From Trichinella spiralis (lineage: Eukaryota; Nematoda; Enoplea; Trichinellida; Trichinellidae): 47,610 nucleotides of DNA. The notes under the pieces were generated by a model. The model saw nothing but the letters and a program-made list of their open reading frames with translations. It was not told the DNA's origin and did no database searches. Shown here in pieces: positions 1 to 11,249 of the stretch (the stretch's first letter is position 1; every line of letters begins with the position of its first letter). The translations under genes were made by a program, and so were the position numbers. The stretch is from contig CM012954.1 of assembly GCA_000181795.3 (NCBI GenBank), forward strand, positions 17,034,600-17,082,209, written 5' to 3'.

Positions 1-285
1 GTTTTACACTTATTGATCTCAGTTCATCAAATAAATTACGTTTCAGCTAGCAATTAAATGAAATTTATGCATTAAATGCTTTTCCGTTTGTTAGAAAATA
101 TTCTGATGAATAGCTAAAGGCGATTGTAATACAATGGAAAAATCGACAAGTGATGAATTGTCCACAGCTGCAGTTGTCAGCTTAAACTAGGCATGGCAAC
201 TGCTAATTTGTTAGCATCGAATTACATTTTTGATTTCCGTCTGACTGTTCTATGAAAATCCAATACGACAAAGACTTTACGGACT

Positions 286-339
286 AATAAGATAGCGAGG
301 TCAACGACCAATAATAAAATAGCGAGGACAACGACCAAT
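286..339. repeat. Two-copy 27-bp tandem repeat
   Basis: Two adjacent 27-bp units, each beginning AATAA and containing ATAGCGAGG then CAACGACC, differ at only two positions. No function is evident. Confidence 0.8.
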
Positions 340-833
340 AAGTGAAAAGTGGGACCGAATGGGAACAAAATTGAGCCCAAGTGGGACCAAACCCATCCCG
401 GCCATTTATGATGAAGAAGCTTTCGCCGCGTCCGCCCACCCATCCACATCTGGCCATTTTCCCCTTTTTAAACGGGTAAAGTCCACGATGTACAGCCACC
501 AGGCAAAGCGATACCCGAGACTGCCTAAGCATCGTCGGGACCTGCAAATCTGCTCCAGATCCTGATAGCAGAACAGGGTGTGATGGACACCCTGATTCAA
601 CAAGTGCTATCAGGAAACGCTACCGTTGGTGACTTAAGACCGTGGGTACCGTTTAACGATCGTGGGTAAACAAGGTTTATGCTGAAAAGCAACAACGGGT
701 TGCCCAATATACGAGTGAATACACCAACGGTAGTCGTACCCTGGAGCAGTTCCTAGAAGCATTAATGTACATAACGCCGGAGCCGATTTAATGCCGCTCT
801 CCAAGTGGTGGTTTGTATTTTATTTGTATTCTA

Positions 834-874
834 TTGTGTTGTGTTGTGTTGTGTTGTGTTGTGTTGTGTTGTGT
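834..874. repeat. GTGTT pentanucleotide microsatellite
   Basis: About eight uninterrupted copies of the TTGTG/GTGTT pentamer followed by degenerate T-rich sequence. The open frames across it translate to Val/Leu/Cys-rich low-complexity peptides and are artefacts of the repeat. Confidence 0.9.
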
Positions 875-1144
875 GGTATTGTATTATATTTGTTTTTTAT
901 TTCATTGTATTATTTAGTTTTTTTCTTTTTCGTTGTTTCCATTTTGTTAATGCCGTTCACTGTTGTTTTTTATTGTTGTTGTTGGCTATTCTTTACTGTT
1001 GTTGTTGCTGCTGTTGGCTAGTGAAAAATAAAAATCACTATTTAACTTCTTTTTTGTATTGTTTTTTCTGAACTGTTGCTGTCCCATTTGGTATAACGTC
1101 ACTGTCTGTCATTATGGGCTACAATACACCATTTACAATACCAC

Positions 1145-1728
1145 TGTTGAGAAATCTTTTCTCTATACCTACTCATCACTATCTAAAACTTCCCTTGGTA
1201 AAAAAGCACATTATTCCTGGTACGAAAACAACGGTTACGCAACGCCAGCTGCATCCTTTGTTTTTCTCAACGGTGAACAATGGAATCGCAATTAAGCGGT
1301 CAAAAGGTCAGCGTCATGCCATACAGCTGCCACAACTCCGGTGGTCAGCTGCTGAAAAGGCTTCAAATTAAAATGGAGTTGACAGCGCGGCTGTTCAGAC
1401 CAGGCGAAGACGCATAGTACAAATGATTGCGCGACCATCCCGGTTACTTAAAAGCTTTTCGGAGATTTAGGCCACCAGACGCGGAGTTAGGTCAAGAAAA
1501 ACGTATAAATAAGAGTGAGGAGGGAGGAGGGACACGCAAGCAAGAAAGTTAGCCTTGCAAACGTTTCATACCGCTATCCAGAATTGTATTATTCCCCGTT
1601 CTTGATTCAACTGATGGAAATTGAATTAAATTGAATAAAACAACATTCATTGTTTTGGATCGTTATAAATAGAAACACAGTCCACATACAAAAGAGATCT
1701 TCAAGTTTGAACAAAAGATTTCTTAACA
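1145..1728 (+). mobile_element. Solo LTR (LTR retrotransposon fossil), copy 1
   Basis: A 584-bp element opens with TGTTGAGAAATCTT and closes with AAGATTTCTTAACA, short inverted termini of the TG...CA type. It is flanked on both sides by the 5-bp direct repeat ACCAC (1140-1144 and 1729-1733), a target-site duplication. A TATAAAT box near 1504 and an AATAAA signal near 1634 are in the right order for U3-R-U5 on the + strand. No internal coding region accompanies it, so it is a solo LTR left by recombination. It is clearly related to the element at 13885-14448. A 5-bp duplication fits Ty3/Gypsy or BEL/Pao, and the family cannot be set from the LTR alone. The matching duplications argue against great age, though the two copies differ considerably. 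Confidence 0.9.
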
Positions 1729-1733
1729 ACCAC

Positions 1734-2357
1734 CATTAATTTAAGCGCTTACATAACAAAATGATTACTTTTCAGATATAAATATAAAACCAGGTAAAAT
1801 GCGAAGCATTATACATTACATGCGCTTATAGAAAGCTAATCCAATTCCTTCTGCTACTGAAGAAAAATCCAACCATAAGTGACAAAAAAACCTAGTTAAC
1901 AAAATAACAGTTAACTGTTACAAAAAAGTTGTAATTAACAGCAACAATTATTTATTAACTGAAATGCGTAACTGATTAACACTGAATGCAAAGTTTCATC
2001 GTGCTGCGAAATCTAAATTTTATCGCTTTTCTATTATGCTCATACTATTCTTCTTATGTTTCCTATTCATCATTTTTAATTTACATTTAAATAATGGAAT
2101 TTTCAACAGTAAATCATCTCATTAAATCAAGACAGTAACAATTTTGTGTTATAAGAATCCATGTTATGAAATAGAACCTTTTCGATTACATATCATTACG
2201 TCCTGTTATGGTGATGAAATACTTTTGTAATAAAGTTGTACCTGAACATCTATAGTACGAAAATGAAAATCTTGTTTGTAGATTACGTGTTTCTCAAGTA
2301 ATATTGTAAAATAGCTTTTTATTCATTGCCTGTTTTTATCGTACTGAAAACTGAATC
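1734..2357. other. Intergenic, upstream of SPCS3
   Basis: AT-rich sequence with no credible coding frame or RNA gene. It presumably holds the SPCS3 promoter and 5' UTR. No clear TATA box or splice acceptor is placed close to the start codon, unlike most of the following genes. Confidence 0.6.
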
Positions 2358-2906
2358 ATGCATAGCGTATTATCAAGATTAAATGCAGCTTTCGGTTTTA
2401 CAATCACAGCACTGAGCATTGTGACAGTTCTTTGCTATCTAACTGTCGCTTTTCGAGATTATAAAACATCTGTTGTTATATCAGCATCGGAGCCAATGCT
2501 AACATTTCTTCCAGGTTATACCTCAGGTTTAGAAGGGGATATGGATTTGGCATCTTTCAAATTAAATCTTGAAGCAGATTTTAGTTCAATGTTTGATTGG
2601 AATACCAAGCAGTTATTTCTTTATTTGGTCGCTGAATATGCAACTGAGAAAAATCCTGTTAATGAGGTTGTTATTTGGGATAAAATTTTGCAGCGTGGTG
2701 ATAATCCAGTTGTTAAGCTGAAAGACGCTCGTTTGAAATACTTTTTTGTCGATTATGGAAAAGGCTTGGCCGGAAATCAAAATGTATCTTTGTATTTGAA
2801 ATGGAACGTTTCACCAAACGCTGGTTTGATGCCTTTTTTTGTTGGAACAGGAATGTACAGCCTTCGATTGCCCACAAAGTATACTTCTAAAAAAGTTGAT
2901 TTCTAA
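2358..2906 (+). CDS. SPCS3: Signal peptidase complex subunit 3 (SPC22/23)
   Basis: A single uninterrupted 182-codon frame encodes the non-catalytic SPC22/23 subunit of the ER signal peptidase complex, which helps the catalytic SEC11 subunits remove signal peptides from proteins entering the secretory pathway. Visible features are a short cytosolic N-terminus (MHSVLSRLNA), one membrane segment at about residues 12-32, and a lumenal domain with the family blocks FDWNTKQLFLYL, VIWDKILQRGDNP, KYFFVDYGKGLAGN and LKWNVSPNAG. The length matches the usual 180 or so residues and the start aligns with the known N-terminus (M-x-[ST]-V-L-S-R). It has no introns, unlike TM9SF2 next door. The identification is secure. 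Confidence 0.96.
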   Translation: MHSVLSRLNAAFGFTITALSIVTVLCYLTVAFRDYKTSVVISASEPMLTFLPGYTSGLEGDMDLASFKLNLEADFSSMFDWNTKQLFLYLVAEYATEKNPVNEVVIWDKILQRGDNPVVKLKDARLKYFFVDYGKGLAGNQNVSLYLKWNVSPNAGLMPFFVGTGMYSLRLPTKYTSKKVDF

Positions 2907-5900
2907 GCTTGAATGTTTTTTATGGTAATTATAGATATATTGGTCTTTGATAAGCATATTATTTGAATTAAAGTTATTTTTGTTCTCGTATATTTGAATT
3001 TGTGTTATTTCCATGAAAAGCTGGTTAACTTTTTTGGATAGTTTTCACTGTTTCATTATATTTTCTTTTACTCTTGATTTTCTGATTGTGATGTGATGAA
3101 TATTTACATGGCATAATGTTCATTTCTTCATTAATTTCATAAAATATGTTCTTCTGATATGTTAGTATTTAATAAGCGAATTATATGCTCAACAACCTTT
3201 GACTGACTTGTTATGATCTAGTGAGAAAATTGTTTCTTACTGTGCATGTAAAAAAATGCATGTTATATTTGTTTCGTAAAACATTTTATGTCAAAGATAA
3301 GAAAGAATATATGTAATTTCAGGAGTATAAGGCGTCTATTTTTTCACTATAAGAGTTTCAGACTATAGCAATTCATAAAATACAAAAGCAAACCAGGAAC
3401 AATTACATCTGAAATAATCATAGGAAAATCATAGAAAGAAGGTATACGAATAAAGTTATTTAGCTACCAGATAGCTCTTGCAAAAATTTGTCCTCTCGTT
3501 TGTCTTTTTAACATCCTGTAAATAATGTACATTTTCGGTTATTTAAGTTATGCAATATCATATCCGTTAAAGTGTTCTACCTGGAAATCTTTTTATTTTC
3601 ACGCATAATTGACTTCTGTTAAATTTTAATTTTTAACTTGCATAATGAGAAAGCGTCAATATTGGTTGCTATAAGTTGCTTTATTGATCAAGAATTGATT
3701 TTTCTTTTATAATCTGCTATTTTGAATTTATCTCCTTGTGGATATGAATCGTATGTACCGATTGAAATGTTGTTGGCTAATTTTTGAATTTGAGTTTGAA
3801 GTGATTACTTTATTGAAAGTTAAAAGTAAAGCAGATATTTTAAATCACTCATCATTGAATGTTTTTCTTTTCAATGTTTTCGCCATCTAAATGATGACTG
3901 CCGTGCATTTAAAATTGTGACGAATCTTTTTTTTAAACTGAAAATTGAGTGTAGCTGTATTCTGATGTTTGGAAGTGGTTGTGGTTCGAATTACCATAAA
4001 ATTTATTTACAGCTTCATTTTTTGTGTTCTGGTAAAGTAGATTAACAGAGTATTTTCCAAGTCATGAACTTTTCAACATTTCTGTTATCACGATATATCC
4101 AGCAGTAAGTAGTTTGTATTTTTTTTTATAAATTGATTCAAAATTATTGCAAAGGATGTAAGTAAATTATTAATAAAGCGGTTCTCGTGTATTAGTTAAT
4201 CCAATTGTTGTATATTTTGTTTTTCAGAAGTATTCATTTTGTTACTTATTGTTTTTATTTTATAAATTTCTAATTGAAATTTGAAATGCTTTTTGAATGA
4301 TAAAAGCAGGAAAAGCGAAAACAAGAGAAAACGTTGTAAATAAGTTTACTAAATGAATGAATCGAAGAATTTCATAGCAGATGAATAATTGTTGAGCGTT
4401 GAGGGATCAAATAGGTTTGCGGTTCACTTCATTGTTGAGCAGAATAGCTGAGAAGACTGTAGAAATAGTGGAAAATGGATGACGCCAATGTGCAGATACC
4501 AGAAGATCATTTTTGGATATTCTTCTGCTGAATATGGAATGCTTGCTGCCAGTGGAATTTTTTGATTCAATTCTGATCTGTTCTGCAGCATCTGTAATAA
4601 ATCAGGATAGCTAATATGAGCAGTATTCCAAACAAGGCCAACGTGTAAACTGCAATTTCGCCAGGCAAAAGCATTTCAAAAGCTTTTGACAGCTTTTGAC
4701 TGCGGAGCCAGCTTTAATTTGCTATTGAAATAGTCAGTAGTGGTAAAACAGCGAGGTGTGATTTGTATATATGCAAAGGTGCTTCAAAGAAATTTTTCCA
4801 AATTTCCGCCCACGGCTTGGTTGGGAGCAACAAGTTTAGTCGGGTGAGTTTTTCCACGAAACAGCGCTTTGGAATGTTGGCACTTGTTTCCGGGTGCACT
4901 TGATTTGGAACCTCCTGACGCGTTCTGTTCAAATTTAGCTGATGTATTTGCGGTTGTTTAGAATAATTTTAAAAATATGATCACAACTGGCTTTAGCTGG
5001 ACGACGCTTGCAAAGCAATAAATCAGACAAAGGCCTCTGTCGATGAGACTGTTGACGCGGGCAGCTGCGCCAAGGCGCCGCTTTTCGTTCCCCTTGTTTA
5101 AGCTCGGTTAGAGATGGAGAGCCGTTTTAAAATTAGCCCCTATCAAAAGCGAAAACAAGCACCCGAGCGCGTGACAAGCAATCAATAAATTTATTCCAAA
5201 CCGCCACCCACCGCACCATTGGTTTTTTCAATATTCTTGCTAATTTTACTCTGTCAAAAGCTTATGCCATCTTTTAGTAGGCTGGTTAATGCTGGAGAAT
5301 GATCAACTCAAGTTGATATAAAAGTAGAATAAAAACATAACTTTGAATTTTATAGTGTTATTATAATGCTATATTATTACTTTATGTTTAAAATGTGTAT
5401 TCAACATTCAAAATCAAAAATTTCGTCAGTCAAATTCATTATTGGGAACCTTTTTTTAACGGCAAGCGTACAATAATACATGCTTATTTTTCCAACTGTA
5501 GTTGCCGCTGAAATTGTATGCTCAATTTTTAAAAAATACTGAAATTTCTAAAACGTTGGATATTAATATTTGAATGTTATATAAATATAGATATAATTAA
5601 TTATGTATATTTAATTTCTTTTTAATGTAGGTAGCGATTATTTTAATTTTCTAAATAATCGTGAAATCTTTAGTTTACTTAAATTTTTTTCCGAATGAGT
5701 AGTTTTTTTATGCTATAGTGATGTCTATAAAATAAATTTCAAATAAATGTATTATGATTGAATGTGCCTTTCAAATGCTACCGTTTATAGTACTGAAACT
5801 TGAATTTGTTTACAGTAGTCTTCCTTATCAGTGTTTTGCATTTTGCAAAGTTTGCTGTCTTGTTTCTATTATTGTAAGTGCGGCTTTTGAATGTTGTCGC

Positions 5901-6182
5901 AGGTGCATTTTCCCATGTTTTTGAATTTTTTTCAGATGAATGTATTCATTTTTTGAAGCGCATTGTTTTGTAAATTTGTTAAATTTTTCCTCTTTGTACC
6001 AAGATGTAATATGTGAATATGGCGTCATTAATGAATTCATTATTTGTAAATTTTAGAAGCTTTTATTTTTGAAAAATTTTTCATTTGAAAAACATATATT
6101 TTTCATGCATTAAAATTTATCAGTAACAAACATTTCAATGGGTCGCTGAGCTCATTCTCATTTTGCAGTTTAAGTTTTTTAG
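2907..6182. other. Intergenic region between SPCS3 and TM9SF2
   Basis: About 3.3 kb of mostly AT-rich sequence with no recognisable coding exon. A GC-richer patch at about 4640-5230, with a CpG-containing core near 5050-5090, stands out and could be a promoter region. The short frames at 4714-4932 and 5828-6040 on the - strand match no family I know and have no coding signature. Confidence 0.5.
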
Positions 6183-9100
6183 ATGCGTAATTATACTTTT
6201 ATTATATTGCTGCTTTTGAAAGCAGCGTTTGTAAATCCGTTTTACTTGCCCGGTTTGACACCTGTAAACTTTTGTCCCAAAGAGATGGAGAAACCGAATT
6301 GCAAGGTTTGAATGAAATTTTAAATTATTTCGGGAGAACATTTTTTTAATAAACAATTTTTAGTCGGATATAAAAGTTTATGTTAATAGACTGAATTCAA
6401 AGAACACTATTCTGGATTATGAATATCACGAGTAAATGCTTTGAAAATTTTCATTTGATTGTTGTTTTATAAATTGTTTTTTGTTTTTATCGTTAGCTTT
6501 GATTTTTGTTTGGGGAACGAAGATGATGATACGCCCGTGGAAAATCTTGGGCAAGTTTTGTTTGGTGAACGCATTCGTCCTTCACCGTATAAAGTAATAT
6601 ATGTTGATGTTTATGTTAATAATATTTGAACACTGAAAATTAAATAGAATTGTGATATGATTAACGTTGAAATAATTAATTAATTATTAATAAAATTGAA
6701 ATTTTTGAGCTTTTTGAATTACCGTATTTTGTACAGAATGTTTAGTTTTTTGTAAATTCTTGCATATGTTTTACAAAATTGCGAAAACATCATTTTAAAA
6801 GTAAATTCGTTAAATTTATGACTTAAAAGATTATTATATATTTTGAGGAGTGGCATAGATCAGTTGAGAATCTTTGGTATTATCACCAAATAAAATTATA
6901 TTTTACTAATTTTTAACTTGTTTTTAGATAAATTTTTTGAAAAATGAGACATGCCGTTTACTGTGCAGCAAATTTTACGATCGCAAAGTTGTGACTGATG
7001 TTAGAAAACTGCGTCGGCTTAAACATGGAATAACGAAGGGATATTATCATCATTGGTATATATTTATTATATAATTTAAATTAGCAATTTACTGTTTTGG
7101 TGACCTTTGATGAAGAAATTTAATGCAAAAAGTTGAGCATTAATTAAAAATACATAAAGGGTGCATGTGATGTATAAGTCAATAAAGTATTCTTCTGTTT
7201 TTTTAATTGCACATAAATAACGGTAATTCAAAAATATATTTATCCTGATGTGGTGTAGTATATTGAATAATATTATTATCAAATAATTTTAATTTATATG
7301 ATTAATTTTAGGATTGTTGACAATTTGCCTGTTACATTTTGCGTTTCGCATGGCGTCTGCTTTAACGGGTTCCCAATGGGTACAACTGCATTGGACATTA
7401 TTGGTGTAAGTTATTATTAATATGCTATAATAATAACAATATTATTATTTGTCCGAAACATTAGGGATCGTCTGGGAAAAATGGCTACGGTGAAGTTTAT
7501 TTGTTCAATCATGTTGATTTTATTATTGAATATCGTGATTTGTCTCACGATCCTAATTATTTTGATGATCCAGTTGGTGGTCGAATTATTTCTGTTAAAG
7601 TAGTTCCTTCAAGGTATACTTTTATGTGTGAACTTCATTGTTTAGCATTTGTTATTTTAGTCTAAATCATATAAAGGAAGACAGTCTTGACTGTGATAAT
7701 TCAGAAATGTTGAATCTTAACGACGATTTCCATGATATGAAGATTATATATACTTATTCTGTGAAGTTTATTGTAAGTAATCGGATAATCAAAACTTTAA
7801 AGAACAGTGAAGCACTAGCAAACAGAATTTGTTTAAATTGATTTATCTTTTACTGCAGCAAGCACAATTTAATTCAAAAAATTTTTGAATTTGATTTTTT
7901 TTAGAAAACCGATATAAAGTGGGCTTCTAGATGGGATTACATATTGAATTCGAAGTCAACAACTAGCATACAGTGGTTCGGGTACAGTGTCAAAAAGCAA
8001 TATTAAATTATAATGTCATATTGCTGTTTGCAGAAATGTTTTTTTTGATTTAATAATTATGTTTAGTAGTTTATATTTTAGAGTTATTTAAGCAGATAAT
8101 TGTTTATTTTTCAGAATTACGAATTCAATTTTAATTGTTTTGTTTTTGACTGGTATGATTGGCGTAATTTTCTTGCGGACATTGCGGCGTGACATTTCTC
8201 GATATAATCAGTTTGATTCATCCGTAAATATTAAAAATTTAAAATTATGTTTTTTAATTAAAAAAGTTTTTTAGGATGATGTTCAAGAAGAATTCGGTTG
8301 GAAGTTGGTGCATGGCGATGTGTTTCGTCCCCCTGCTTGTCGATTATTACTTTCTGTATTTTTGGGAAGCGGTGCTCAAATATTGTGCATGGTTTTTGTA
8401 ACTTTAGGTAATAGATGTTTTTGTAATTTTTGTTGTTGTTATGAAAATTTATTCAATTGCGTTTTATTTAGTGTTGGCTTGTTTGGGATTTTTATCTCCT
8501 GCTAGAAGAGGTGCGCTGATGACCTGCGGGGTGGCGCTTTATGTATGCTTTGGTTTTGTGAACGGATATGTGTCAGCTACTTTTTATAAAGGTTTTTTAT
8601 AAAAATTATTTTCATATTTGAAATGTTATTTCATTATATTATATTCAGCTTTTGGTGGCACATTATGGAAGAAAAATATTTTTTTGTCGGCTGTGCTTTG
8701 TCCCGGGTAATTGTTTTCATTACGGTACAATTTAGCTTAATTAACTGTTTATTCTTCTTTAGCATAATCTTTGCTGGGTTCTTTTTATGCAATATAATTT
8801 TGTGGTCGCAAAGTTCCAGCGCAGCAATACCATTCTCAACGTTGTTGTTGCTGCTTTTTTTATGGTTTGGTGTATCCACCCCGCTTACTTATCTTGGAGC
8901 TTTTCTTGCATTTCAAAGAAGCGTAAATAAATAATATATAAATTAAAAAAAATTATCTTTTCTTTGTTTTTAATTTATAGCGTTGGTCTTATCCAGTGCG
9001 AACGAATCAAATTCCTCGTCAAATACCACCTCAACCATTTTTTTCAAAACCATTGCCTGCAACAGTCATGGCTGGCATATTGCCTTTTGGATCAATTTAC

Positions 9101-9686
9101 GTGCAGATGTTTTTCATGTTCAACAGCCTTTGGTAGGATAGTTGAAATGAATTATTTAAATTTAAATAATTTTCTTCCAGGGCACATTTGACTTATTATA
9201 TGTTTGGATTTTTGTTTGTTGTCTACTTGATTTTGTTGGTAACAGTTTCTGAAACTTCGATTATCCTTTGCTACTTTCAGTTATGTGGTGAAGTAAGTGT
9301 AAAATTTAGGATTTTTATTCAATTTTTTTCTCATTGTTTGTGCTGAAAAATTTAATAGGACTATCGTTGGTGGTGGCGAGCATTTTTCAGCAGCGCTTTT
9401 ACTGCTTTCTATTTGCTAGCTTACAGCGTCTACTTTTATCTGTACAAATTGACCATTGTTGGCGTGGTGTCGACCGTATTGTACTTTTCTTATTGTTTGA
9501 TATTTGTATTCATCTTTTTCATTATGTGCGGTAAGTATTGTTGTTGTTGACTGATTTAAAAAAAACAAACAAACAAACAAACAAAATACCTAATGATAGA
9601 TTTATTTATTTTCAACAGGCACAGTAGGTTTTGTTTCATGCTTTTGGTTCGTGCGTCAAATCTATTCGGTCGTTAAAGTCGATTGA
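6183..9686 (+). CDS. TM9SF2: Transmembrane 9 superfamily member 2 (nonaspanin), 17 exons
   Basis: Exons: 6183-6305, 6364-6431, 6497-6593, 6928-7055, 7312-7405, 7465-7613, 7661-7772, 7905-7981, 8115-8223, 8275-8407, 8472-8591, 8649-8706, 8763-8922, 8981-9132, 9181-9292, 9359-9530, 9619-9686. All junctions are GT-AG and phases agree, giving 643 residues (human TM9SF2 has 663). A signal peptide (MRNYTFIILLLLKAAF) precedes the TM9-family FYLPGLTPVNFC. The lumenal domain contains ENLGQVLFGERIRPSPYK. The stretch KWASRWDYIL leads into nine membrane segments, with WKLVHGDVFRPP, LGSG, SPARRGALMT, RTNQIPRQIP and YRWWWR conserved. The C-terminus KVD is the K-x-D type COPI-binding signal of this family. 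TM9 proteins reside in Golgi/endosomes and help sort membrane proteins. It is closer to TM9SF2 than TM9SF4 at the N-terminus. A TTTTTTAG acceptor directly abuts the ATG. Confidence 0.95.
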
Positions 9687-11249
9687 GGAGTCAATTATGG
9701 AAAAATTGTTAAAACTATTGTTATTCATATTCTTGTGAGAAGAATTAAGCGAACGACGCGAGTAAATTGATTTGATGGATGAATGAATGAATGAATGAAT
9801 GAATATTCCCCCCCCCCCACCCACCCCCGAATGACTCGTTTTGTTATTGGTTATGTCGATAGTGATAATAGGATATTTATTATTACAATGTGTTCGTAAT
9901 TAATCTTTTGAAAAGAAAATGTTTAAAACGAAAATATTGCAAAGTGAAGAAAAGAAAACATGACAAAAGAACAAATTATTACATTTGCTTTGCTCTTTGG
10001 AGTTCGAAGCGTAAATATACAACATATTAACGAAAAACGGTCGTATTTATTTGATTTTAAGAATTATTGAATATGCTCATCGAACTGAAATTCGACTTTA
10101 TTAAAAAAATTAAAAGTGTATGCTATTTATATAGTAAATTCTAATGAAATAAATATTTTTCTTTAAATTGGATTTTTTGAAGAATAAGATAAAAGTATTA
10201 AGTAATTGTATGTAACTTGTCAATTACTGTAATTTACAAAGTTGTCTGTCGTCGTTGGTATGTTTGATTTTTTAATTTAAGAATTTTATATCATTAGGTA
10301 GTTTCTTTATTTTCTACTATTGAATTTAAGAACCAATAACCATTAACCCTAACTTGTTGTTAAGTCCTTTTTTGATGTACAAGTAAAAAGTATATCACAC
10401 AATGCTTAACACCTAGAAATGTTGATTTGTCTGCAAATAAAAACTAACTTTAATAAAAGTTTGTAAGAAAGTTTCAATTTAAAAATTTGAAACTGCTATG
10501 TTTATTTTCCAGCATTTATTCTACCGTAATGTTGCACAGTTGTGGAAAATTATAATAATGAAAAGTGCAAAACATTTTTTCATTATTTCAAATTATGTTT
10601 ATAAATATTTTATTTTAAATAAAAAATACAGTTACTTTGATTAAATAAGGTTTGGATTAAAAGTGACATAATTTTAGAAGTATGTACTTGAAATTTTTTT
10701 TGCTTACTGTTAAATGCTTTTCTTTGAAAAAAGTGGATTGTTTGTTTTCATCACTCCTTAATTTACGGTCTTCAGTATTAGTAGTGCGACTGCATTTTAA
10801 AATCATTTGATCTCATTCTACTCCTTTCATCATATACAATAATTACTTTCAATTTATTCATTTATAATCAAGTTTTAATGCTATATATATGTATAATTTT
10901 TTTAGTATTTCTGTGATGCAGTTTGTTGCAAATAATGGTTATTATTTTATTGATAATTTCTTCCCATTTGCATTTTTGATAATAAGTGACATAAACTTAC
11001 GCTAATAATTTTTTCATCATAAAATGTATGTGACTCATCAATTCATCACTTTACACGTGCGTATGACAGTTCTTTGATAATAAATTTTCTAATCCGAGTA
11101 ATGTTTTATTTCATCGTTTTTATTTTAGTAGTGCTAGAGGATTTATATAAATATTTACTTGTAAATGTTCTAGCGTTTAAAACGTGTAACTGCAAATTTG
11201 TCCTTTTATTTATTTTTCAGTCATTTCACTGAAGTAATCTCCACTCGCT
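9687..11249. other. Intergenic: TM9SF2 3' region and upstream of the RRM-like gene
   Basis: AT-rich, with the tetranucleotide and poly-C tract just after TM9SF2 and otherwise no coding signal. A strong polypyrimidine acceptor (TTTATTTTTCAG, ending at 11220) lies 29 bases before the next start codon. Confidence 0.6.
9777..9830. repeat. (GAAT)n microsatellite followed by poly-C tract
   Basis: About six GAAT copies are followed by an 11-base C run and then ACCCACCCCC. The opposite strand therefore carries four G runs in close succession, a G-quadruplex-forming pattern. It lies about 90 bases past the TM9SF2 stop codon, probably in the 3' UTR or just beyond. Confidence 0.85.

Larger units (their letters stand above)
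1..1139. other. Repeat-rich sequence with a coding-like fossil patch; no gene recognised
   Basis: Bases 1-285 are plain AT-rich sequence. Bases 286-339 hold two 27-bp tandem units. Bases about 350-785 are clearly GC-richer than their surroundings and have coding-like composition, but no open frame covers them and I recognise no family. They are best read as a decayed mobile-element or gene fossil. A perfect 12-bp inverted repeat (620-631 with 722-733) lies inside this patch. Bases 786-1139 are T-rich and include a GTGTT microsatellite. The short open frames here are low-complexity and not credible genes. Confidence 0.5.

Noticed and set aside
791-1071. Two overlapping open frames of 76-88 codons rich in Val, Leu, Cys and Phe
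   Set aside because: They are produced by the GTGTT microsatellite and T-rich sequence and have no coding signature.
3975-3995. GGTTCGAATTA resembling a tRNA B box
   Set aside because: No A box at the right distance, no acceptor-stem pairing and no terminator-like T run.
10335-10352. TTAACCCTAACTTG resembling telomere repeat
   Set aside because: Only one unit, in ordinary AT-rich sequence, and nematode telomeres usually use TTAGGC.
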